Made by a program: the position numbers and the translations under genes. Of a stretch of DNA of 64,000 bases, positions 47,480 to 57,100 are shown in pieces. The notes under the pieces are model-generated. The model was not told where the DNA came from and made no database searches. It saw only the letters and a program-made list of their open reading frames with translations. The stretch covers positions 12,432,347-12,496,346 of the forward strand of contig CATQJL010000316.1 of NCBI GenBank assembly GCA_958299035.1. The letters run 5' to 3'. Source of the DNA: Cylicocyclus nassatus (Eukaryota > Nematoda > Chromadorea > Rhabditida > Strongylidae). The stretch's first letter is position 1; each line of letters begins with the position of its first letter.

Positions 47480-48120
47480 CAAGGAAAGGATACTTAGTCG
47501 AAAGCACCAATCCAGATGAGACATATATCATCTTAAAGCGCTTGAAACGCTGACTCCAGATCTGCACTTTCTAGCTGCGGAGCGGTTTTGTAAAAGGAGT
47601 TATGAAGGGTGTCCCCCTCTGGGGTTTCAGCGGCCTCCAGCGGTTTCCCCGTATCTGTAAGCACTGTAGAGGAGTGTCAGCTGTGGCAACTCTTGATGGT
47701 GAGTAACTTGAATGAAGATTACAGTAAAGATTATAATACTCATATTACTTTGGTTTTTTAACACTTCTAACTTCGATTAGTATCAATATCATCAGAAGCT
47801 TCATGCTTTAGGGTTTTAAAGCCATTTAGAAGTTCAATTTAGCATACGAAGGGGATTAAAACCTTGGCACTCTCTTTATCAAGCATGTCACTTACCACTA
47901 GGTCAGTTGCCACCATTTGGTACTCCTCTACAGTGCTCATAGGTAGGGGGAGACTTGGTGGAGGGCGCCTCAGCCCCAGAGGAAATACCCCTTATAACTC
48001 CCTCTACAAAACAGCTCGCAGCTAGAAACTGCAGATTTGGAGTCAGCGTTTCAAGCGCTTTGAGATGATATATATCTCTTCTGGATTGGTGCTTTCGACT
48101 TAGTATCCTCTCTTTGTTAG
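47480..48120. repeat. Foldback in cathepsin intron 11
   Basis: 47480-47690 (ggatacttagtcgaaagcac at the start) is mirrored at about 47920-48118 with differences, including cttgaaacgctgactcc. The spacer is about 230 bp. Upstream at 47292, cagtgctcaaacc...agatctacctcaaaa resembles a diverged Tc1-type terminus. Open frames on both strands reflect the arms. Confidence 0.65.
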
Positions 48121-48373
48121 AATCCTTCATTTAGTTAATTTTCAAAGTGTAAAGGAATTACTTGGATGAGGTGGATTACGCTCTGTGAGCACTAATCTAA
48201 TTTTAAAAATAGTATACTGTAGCGTGTGTTGTTTTTGAAAAAAAGAGTGTTCGAGCGGAAAACCTCAGAATTTCTCAGATGCGAAACCTACGGAATTTCG
48301 TTTAGCTGCTTAAGTGTATGAGCACTATGAAAGAATACTGAATTTCTACTGTTGAGCTGACCCGACATTGACC

Positions 48374-48809
48374 TTAAAGGCAGTGTTCCGGCAGATTTGG
48401 CACTTCCGCCTTTCTGCATGTTAGGCCTTTTCTCCAATAGAACCCGAATCTGAGCTTTGAATGGGTGAGAAGGCCGATTTTGGGGCGTTTGCCCAGTTCC
48501 AAAAAAGCTCGGACGAGATTTTTTACGGAAAGTTGGGAGGTCCTCACACGAAGACCCTACCGCCTGTAATTTATGCTTTGGATAGCATGCACAATGGGGA
48601 AGAGCGGTCGTGAGGTCCCTCGCCGAACAGACAAGGAAGCCGTCCGAGCGCGCGCCGATTGGGGTTGCGCGCGGCAGCTCAAGGGCCATTTTCTCGGCCC
48701 AGGGGAAACATCAACCAGCCGGACTGCGCATGGAGGTCAGTGGGGTGACCAAAAACCCCATCACACCTATATCGCCCAGAGCGCGAATCTGCCGGGATAC
48801 TGCCTTTAA
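48374..48809. mobile_element. TTAA-flanked MITE with AGGCAGTGT ends
   Basis: In cathepsin intron 11. ttaaaggcagtgttccggca at the left is mirrored by tgccgggatactgcctttaa at the right, TTAA being outermost on both sides, as in piggyBac insertions. It is 436 bp with no transposase. The same left terminus occurs at about 33994. Confidence 0.6.
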
Positions 48810-49608
48810 CGAGAATTGGAACTTGAACTTCTGCTCTCAAGCTCTTGCTGCGACTTTATAAGCATAAAATAGAGCAAGAGCAATGCTTGCGCAAAAGACA
48901 TAAGGATAGAATCCAGAGAACATAACATTGGGAAAATATTTTGAGCTGCGTAATGTTATCACTAGGCTGCGAGATTCTTGATCTGAGACAGTGAAGCTTT
49001 GCAAATATCCGTAAATGCCAATGATTTAACTTCGCTTCAAGCTTAGACCGACACTGCAGAAAGAGTTCCAATGTTGAATTTCGAATAAGGCATGCTATCA
49101 GGCAGATAGTCTCAGCAAAATCAGTAACTATGTGGTCAAACTTTTCGAATCACTGCTCCCGTCATTTGAATCCAGCTAAAAAATGCAGAGCTCTACTTGA
49201 ACACAAGTTCCAAAAGCAGAATGGTAAGGATTTTTTAACAATAAAAAAATGAAACCTTTTTTTTGAATGCCTAGCACTCGGCTGAGACAATTGTTCCACA
49301 CTTTTGCTTTGAATGCTAGGTCAATGGTCAGGTTTAGCCGGCCGCCTTCATTTCAGCTCTTGAGACTTCCGACAATTTTCGATGAAAGACAAACCGTTTT
49401 GTATTCGGACATTAGACGCTATAACGCATATATTTTACTAAATTCTGGATCGATTCAGTGGTTTCCAGAAAAATTAGGTTTTTCTGAAATTTTTTTTATA
49501 AGTTCTTTCTAGTACTATATCATAGGCTACTTCAAAATACTCCGTGGTGAGAACGAATGCGGCATCGAAGGACCTGGCATGGCAGGCAAGATGTGGATCG
49601 GCAGGTAG

Positions 49609-51689
49609 ATCAGAAGTTCGCCTGTTCATGTAACCCGAATTTGATGCAAGGGCTTCGAATAGAACTATCGATAAAAGCAGTGACTTTATAATGTTCTTTT
49701 CTTTAAAAAACACTGTTGTTCAACCATTAAATATCACACTCGCAACGCGAAGCACAGCTTCTTGAACGCTTTTGCTTTTAATAGGTGAAAATAGTTGCAG
49801 TACCGCAAACTTTGATAATTTCAAACTGAGTAAACTTACAATTACTTTCGTTCTGCCGTTATATTCGGATGTCAAAAAACGCATGTGTTTGACATCTTAC
49901 TGCAGAAAACTTGCTCAGTACTCTTACTTATTCTAGCCATGACTTAGCTACACGATTTAATTTCAGTGGCGAAGTCGTGTTTTATCTGTAATATGAATCT
50001 ACACTTTACCGTGCCCAAGCTGATGAAATAAGCAAGAGCGAGTAGCGGTACGCTGAAGGTAAACTAAGCTTCTAAGGGCACAAAGCAAATTTGTGAATAC
50101 TTCTCGAAAATGTTTGAGCGGTACTTTAAAAATGGAATTGAAAAATAAGAATTGAATTTTATTACTATTCTAACGTCGTGTATGCGTGATTGTCCTGTAT
50201 ACCAGAAACCCGTAAAAAGGAGCTGACTAGCAATTATAATTATTGCTCAAGCAAGCCACAAAAGCGGTTTGCTGTGTGACGCTCGCTGGATGAATTGGTT
50301 GATTTTGATCTGCAAAATTCATGAATCGCTTATTACAAAGTACCTGCTCGGTTGATGGTACACTATACACCACAATTGCACCGTTCACAGGAACCGAATT
50401 TCATAGATACATAACATCTGTCTCAATTTCGGATCAAGCCAAAATCGGCGTGATGCGCATCCGCAATCTTCTTAGCTCTGCGGAACGTCGTCGATGGTCT
50501 GCTAGCGTCGCGCTAGGACCCCTCCCTTAATTATGGCACATTCTTCATTTCAAAAGCGGTTCAGGGAGGGTCCCTTAGACGATCAAATTACAAGTGCAAA
50601 GTTCCTCCAAAAATCCAAATGATTGTTGATTCATCAATTAGCTAAAATGTTCTGCACTTGACCAACAGGAGGCAGAGACAGTTTGGTAGTTGTATTATCA
50701 TAGGTCTAATTTGATAGGCATTTCTCCCAACCCGATTAAATCTATTGATCCTAGGCTGTGCTTCAGGGGATTTATGCCGAAGAATGCAAATTGAAGCTGC
50801 ATCATCAAATCATAGACGAAGGAATAATCAACACTTGTCCTCATACTGCTTATAGAGTGTACAGGAAAGTTTCTTGAATGTGCCTTCACCTAGATTTTGT
50901 AAGAATTGATAAGATTTGTTGGGATGATTTTCGAAAAAGTGTCACCTCACAAATCCTGGCAATCTATGGCAAAGATTGACTTAGTTAAGGTTACAGGTTA
51001 GGGTTTTGATAGAAAAGGATTTTTGACCAGCTTACAGTATGCCTTTGGTCATCGTTACATCCGCACATTACTATAATAGCTCCTCATAGGATATCATGCT
51101 CAATTTCAGCAGCTAATAACCGCATATCTACTCTACTACTCCTTTGTAAGCGTATTTTTTGACACAGTGACGGCCAAAAGTTGCGGACAAACCGTCCTCT
51201 TTGTTTCATCACTCATTTTCAAATGGAAAACATAGTGAAAAAATGGTCTGATTGCTTGAGATGTTAAAGCTCTTTAAAGGCCACATTTCGCATATTACAT
51301 TTCATGGAAAAGATTTCAAAAAATCTTTTATCAAAAGTCGAATGGAAGCGTCACAATATCGCGGACAATAAATCTTCGAACGCAAAAATTTCTCTTTGTT
51401 GTTTTTGAAGCGAAAACACAACAATTCGAACAGGTAAGCACATCATCACAAAGAGCTCATCAAGGACTGTGATCTTTTTTTGGCTACTTCCTAAAAATGC
51501 ACGAGCTAAAATTCAATTCCGTTGTGCAAGTTTTAAAAATTGACTTTCAATTCCCTCCTCCAAACTAAATTATTTCGCATAAAAACGATGCAAAACATCC
51601 TAACGTTCTGTGGCTAGCGATTTTCTATGCTGGAAATGGCTTCTGGAAGTGCATGCACATGACCTTACCTGCATCTTACCAATGACTTG
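49609..51689. other. Gene-free flank between cathepsin B and the BEL element
   Basis: No gene recognised. cacagtgacggccaaaagtt at 51171 resembles a Tc1-type transposon terminus. Its partner was not found. The last five bases (acttg, 51685-51689) are the BEL target duplication. Confidence 0.4.
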
Positions 51690-52425
51690 TGTTGCGGCTC
51701 GGTGTGCTCAGCACTCCTCGCCCTAGTGCTCGTCCGCCTGACAACACAACTCCTTAACTCCAGGATGTTCCACCTCTGCGCTGGTGTGCGCATCACCAGC
51801 GCGTCCGCTCGACGCCTACACCCCTACCCGTACAAACAAACAATCACAGACACGACTAGATTAAATCACATTTACTGAAACATAAGAACAAAACATAAAA
51901 AAAACCTAAAACTACTAAAAAAGACTACTACTACTACTACGAGAAAGAAATAAGCACGGGACGAGCCGCCTCGTCCCGTGCTGCCGATGCTCCGATAAGA
52001 TCATCTCCAACATGTAGTTCCGGGTCCTCCATTGGGTCAACCGCAAGCCCCTGGCCCATACGGGACGGCGTGACCCCTCTCCACTCCCGCAATCCTTTGC
52101 TTCTGCGCGATAAACCATGATACTAAGCTGCGCGTCTCCAAACACAAGAAGATTGACAAGGGCTCAACCGCTCGAAACCGTTGATCATCTGCGGGAGCTA
52201 CTGGAGGCGCTGCCAGCATGGTAATATCATCAAACGATCGATAACGAACGAAACTCGAGGAGGCGTAGACCGCGGCCTGCGCGCCCTTATATACCCTGCG
52301 ACTTGGCAACGCGCCCAGTAAGGGAGAGGTCTTGGCGCGAAATTGATAGCGCGCCAAGTAACGCGATAGCCAGCGCTCCCGGCCTTCTGTTTCGAGGAGT
52401 GGCTTGCATCGCGCGAGCCGCGACA
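51690..52425 (-). repeat. 3' LTR of BEL/Pao element
   Basis: 736 bp, beginning tgttgcggctc and ending gagccgcgaca on +, so TG...CA in either sense, with an 11-bp imperfect inverted end. It differs from the other LTR at one position I could see (52062 G versus 61867 T). Read on -, it follows a purine tract (complement of ctcccccccg at 52426-52435). A 5-bp duplication acttg stands outside at 51685-51689. Confidence 0.93.
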
Positions 52426-52435
52426 CTCCCCCCCG

Positions 52436-54146
52436 AAACAGCGGACTTGGACGTTCGGATGGTGGTTACGTGATAGCGCTGGAGTCCACAACGGAGGGCA
52501 CCTAACTGAGTGTAGAAAAAAAAGAACATTGCCATCGGCAGCACAGTAGAGCGCGCGACGAAGAAGTTAGATGAGTAAAACTCGGCCCGTGCTAAAATAA
52601 AAAAGTAATAAACGTAGCAAAAAATAAACTTAGGCCAACACGGGATTAATATAAGTAAATACAATTAAATAGATAAAAGTTCTACTACTGAACAGCTAAA
52701 TGGACTAACTACTATTTAAAGATAACTACATGCAATAGCTAAATATGAAAAAGTTTTATCGGCGGCTAGAGGCGCAACCAGTGGACCACCATACTGCGTT
52801 CAATCAAATCAAGTGACCATAGCTGGATCAGACGCGTACCATAACTGCAATGACACTCGACCGCGCGTCCACACGCCAACCACTGCATACTGCTCGATCT
52901 TGCTGAAACAATCGCAGTTTAGGTCAAATAAATCTCAACAAATCATGCTCTCACTCCTCTCTAACCACTGCTACGCACTAGCTCGCCCTAATTTTACTTA
53001 CGCGCGCCGCGGTGAGGCAACGGTGTTCTAGCGCGCTTCACAACACCCAGATGGAATTGGGTTACGGGTAACTAGAAGAGCCAGAAGTAAAACGACAACA
53101 CACTAGCTTTGTATGTTTCGCTCGCGCAAAAAACGGCGTTGTCACTTGCTGCTGTGCGGCAAGACTTACGCGACCAGCAAATTCAAAAAATGGACTTCAG
53201 TCCAGCCTCCCGCGCGACAGCGGGGTGATGTAACTGGGCAGTGGACTAAGTTGCTGGTCTCCTCGTTGGTTCATAATGAGCGAAGATACATCGACCATAT
53301 TAGGAATGGCTGTGCATGGATCGTTATTCTTCTGTAATGTCTTCTGGCTAAACGGCTCGACCTGAACAAAAAAGTATGCATGCACTTGGATCAAAACGCG
53401 CGGCTGTTTTGCGCTGCTTAAACGTAGGATAGTAATAGTAAATAAAAGTCGTTTGCGCGCGGTGTGAAATGCGCTATAGATAAGTGTATATAGGGTATAA
53501 AGGGCTCAATGCAAGAAAGAAGAAACTGAGAAAAAAAATAGAATTTAGAAACAATTTTAGCGGGGTAAATGTGCACAAGGTTCGAATGGGACGCAAATAA
53601 TGGAGTGCACTTCCAGGGTGTCCCCAATTATAAGGAAAAAAAGGTAGAACAAAATTGATTTTGTTCTTCTTACTTGAATTGTTCCCTCAGTGACGTCATT
53701 GTACACGATAGTCGAAGTAGTTGACATTTTATTAGTAGTAGCCGGCCTAGACAAACGGATGTCATTACAAAAAACAGCTTACAATGGAGAGTTAAACACG
53801 ACGTGAAGCTGATTCACATAAGCGCGAAAAAAAATATCAGTTTCAATAACGTAAAACTAGTAGGAAAACAAAGCACAAAAAATGTGATATGACGAATGCA
53901 GTCCACTGCAGATGTTTTGCAGTTCTGTCCGCCCACGCCGGGTCACGACCGCGCCCTACCGCAAGGCTGTATGTTGCGTCGGGGCCAATTGCGTCTGAAA
54001 GTAAGGTTAGACGGAAAAGGACCGTTCAATCGCGCGTTCTGCGCTCAGTCACACCCAAATTAAAGTAAAATTGAGGGAATAGAAAGAAGAAAAGTTAATT
54101 TGAAAAATTCACTTACCTGAATAAGCTGCACTGTCGCAATCATGTT
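52436..54146 (-). other. BEL element 3' untranslated region
   Basis: 1.7 kb between the gag-pol stop and the purine tract. Only short open frames, with no transmembrane or env-like product. It may hold packaging or RNA-stability signals, but I see no structure that supports this. Confidence 0.5.
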
Positions 54147-57100
54147 TTAGACACTCCACGATGACACTGTTTTCGCTTTTGCGCGATGATGACAATCATG
54201 TTCCGAGTCTTCCTCATCTTCCGCTACTACTTCCAAAGGCGATAAATGATTTATTGCACATTCGACTATCCTTCTGTTGCTCGTTCTGAGTCTGGCTGAT
54301 CTTACTTTGCCATCTGGTGAGGTGTGCACTTCCAGAATAAGGCCCAACGACCAGTTCGATCTGGTCGCATCTTGTTCGATGAGCACGACTTCGCCAACTC
54401 GTGATGATCTTAAGGAAGAGCGCGATTTCGCGCAAGCATCTTCTCTTTCCGTGAGTAAGTCAAGTGCGCGCGGGTAGGAGGCACGACTTTGATATTTCTT
54501 ACAAGTTACACACCTGGAAATAAACGATTTCGCTAAACGTCTTAGCCTAGGTATGAAGAACCTCTCACGTAAGGCAGTAATCAAATAGGACGGTTCTGCA
54601 TGAAGGAGTTGATAGTGATAATGCGCGATTACCTTATCGCAGAGAGGATGAGACGGTAGTATAAGGATAGGATTTCTAGTCGTATTGCTCATCTGCGCGT
54701 TAGCCATACGCAAATCAACCCTTACGGTGCCGTCAATCTCGCGTGTCGTGTGGAGCTTCTTCACGTACGAACTGTCCATTTGGCACTGACTTTCCCGGTA
54801 GTGCTCGCGTATGAGCACAAGTTCAGCTGCCGTGTAGTCATCCGATGTTACAGTAGGTGTGATATCCATCGTGTTGAAAGGGAAGCGATCGTCCTGATAT
54901 GCACACTGCATGCGCGTCTTGACTCTCCGATGCATTTTAGCCACATACTTAAGGACGTATGCCGTAATACGTACCAATTTGGCGTACGAATTCGTACGTG
55001 TGAACGGTACAAAGGACTTGTACGTCTTCTGGATGTTACAAACCGACGTTACGACTGCTCTTGGCACACGAAGTTCTTCCGATTCTGCTCCTGCTGGTAC
55101 TGGATGCGAGGATTGAAAGGACTTGCATGGCCACTGTCGGAAGGGTGTTGTAAAAAAGCTGGGACCTGTCCACCAAATGTGATGTTGAAGTTCGGAAGCT
55201 GTTAATCCTCGGGTGGCACAGTCCGCTGGGCTAGATTCTGTGGCAAGATAGTAAAAGCCAGTGGCAATCTTCTCCGCTTTCAGCTCGTCCAAAACACGAC
55301 GGATATAATTAACACGATTGATGACATAAGTCTTAAGTGGCTTATGTGACTGTATCCAGTAAAGGACTATTTGAGAGTCGGTCAAAAACGTGATGGAATG
55401 GAACTTGACTTTGAGCTGACTCTTCAGGAATCGTACCGTCTTAACTGCCATGTGACAACCCAAGAGTTCCATGCGCGGGATCGTAATAGCGCCGGGTGGA
55501 GCTAACTTCGCTTTGGCAAACAGTAGAGTCGATCTAGGCGTGCCATGATGAGGTCTCGTCACGATGTAAACAGCTATGGCGTACACCCGTTTGGAAGCAT
55601 CCGAACACACGACTAAGTCGTACGTATCACCGAATGTAACACCAATAAAGCGCGGCACGCTCAACTGAAATCCGCTTATATCTTGCACAATCGTGCTCCA
55701 TTTCTGGGTGTCCTCATCCGAAAGAGCAGCATCCCAATCGTATCCAGACTCCCAAAGGTCCTGTATGAACATTTTTGGTCTTATTAGCAACGGTGTCAAT
55801 AATCCTAGAGGGTCAAACGTCGACGCATAAACTTGTAGCGCGGTCCTTTTGCTCGTCACTGGTTGATGCGCGATGTTAAGCGGCACATGCAGCACATCGA
55901 GCGTAGGATTCCACTTGACTCCTAGGAAATTGGCAAATGGTCCCTCCAGTGTCATACAGCTTTCTTGAGTGATCGAAGCCAACGCTCGTTGACTGTTGGA
56001 CATGAATTCCCGAAGGTTCATGTGCATCCTACTGAAGATATCCTTGCATTCTTTACACTTATCTATACATTCCTGGGTGGTTTTCGCTCCAACTATGACG
56101 TTATCCACATACGTATTGGCAAGGATTTCCTCCTTAAGACGGTTCGCCGGGTCTTGCTCAAGAAAGTATCTAATAGACATGCTAAGTAGAAACGGTGACG
56201 CATTTATGCCGAAAGGCAGACGCGCGAAGCGCATTATGCGTAGATTCTCTGATGAGGGTGGATGTTGAACGTCCTTTAGCCAGAGAAATCTGGTACAATC
56301 TCTTTGATCCTGATGTAGATGGATCTGGTGGAAGGCCTTCTCGACATCTGCGATGATAAGATAACAGTGAAAACGGCTTCGCATCAAAGTTCCTACTAGG
56401 TCAGGGAGCAGGGAGGGTCCTTGATGAAGGCAGTCGTTAAGGCTGGGAACTCCCTTCTGGTGACTTGACGCATCAAGGACGATTCGAAGCTTGGTGGTTG
56501 TACTTCCCTGCTTATACACAGCTTGGTGAGGTATATAATACACGTTAGGACCTCGCGCGGCCACATTCGTTACATCCTCTATAATGCCCGTGCGCAGTTG
56601 CTCGTTGAAGATCTTACAGTATTCGTCCCATACTGATGGGGTGGCGCGAAACTTCTCATACTGATTCTGCAATCGGCGAAAGGCCAACGCCTTGTTGTCG
56701 GCAAGTGGAGGATGCTGTGATTTCCAAGGGAAGGAAACGTAAACGCTGCCGTCTATAATCCTAACGGTGTCGTAGAAGTGCTTGATGACATTAGCATCTT
56801 GTGCATTTTCCTGCTCTTGCATTGCAATCGTGTCAAGGCCGAAAAGACTCCGAACCAGGTGTTCACTTGCGGTTTGATCGTCTGTAAAAGGAGTCTTCGT
56901 AGCTAAAAGGGTATTGGAGACAACTGGGTACTTCAATCCGGATAAAACTGGTCCGAATCTAGTGTGTGACAGGGTAAGTCCCGATGGTAACTTCTCGTTC
57001 CTGCGCAGATCCACAATACGCCAGTAGTTATCAATCCCAATTAGTACATCGACCTCAATTCTGTCGGCAAAATCGACGATGTCACTGTCGTTCTGGGAAT

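Larger units (their letters stand above)
33003..49608 (+). pseudogene. Cathepsin B-like cysteine protease gene, disrupted at the active-site exon
   Basis: Twelve exons: 33003-33014, 33105-33168, 33384-33478, 33604-33731, 33781-33848, 41743-41821, 41870-41925, 43187-43268, 44492-44645, 44692-44825, 47122-47239, 49526-49608. The product would be a secreted C1A protease: signal peptide (IIFMLLTVSWTTA), propeptide (MSEEEFVDYINKNQPFYK), mature start ([17 protein letters not shown]), CCGERCGHG-CNGGY, occluding loop (DCCKPYAFHPCGQHKGQPYY), GPFQAAFIVYDDF, catalytic His ([12 protein letters not shown]), Asn ([10 protein letters not shown]) and end (ECGIEGPGMAGKMW). An acceptor just before the first ATG suggests trans-splicing. 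Exon 6 reads GSC, then TGA where C1A enzymes have Trp after the catalytic Cys. It is 79 nt long although its neighbours' phases need 80 or 83. Introns 5, 8, 10 and 11 are filled with transposons. Sequencing error is the alternative. Confidence 0.85.

Noticed and set aside
51915..52426. Open frames of 76 and 129 codons inside the LTR (and the same in the other LTR)
   Set aside because: LTR sequence with regulatory function; no known protein, and the frames overlap each other.
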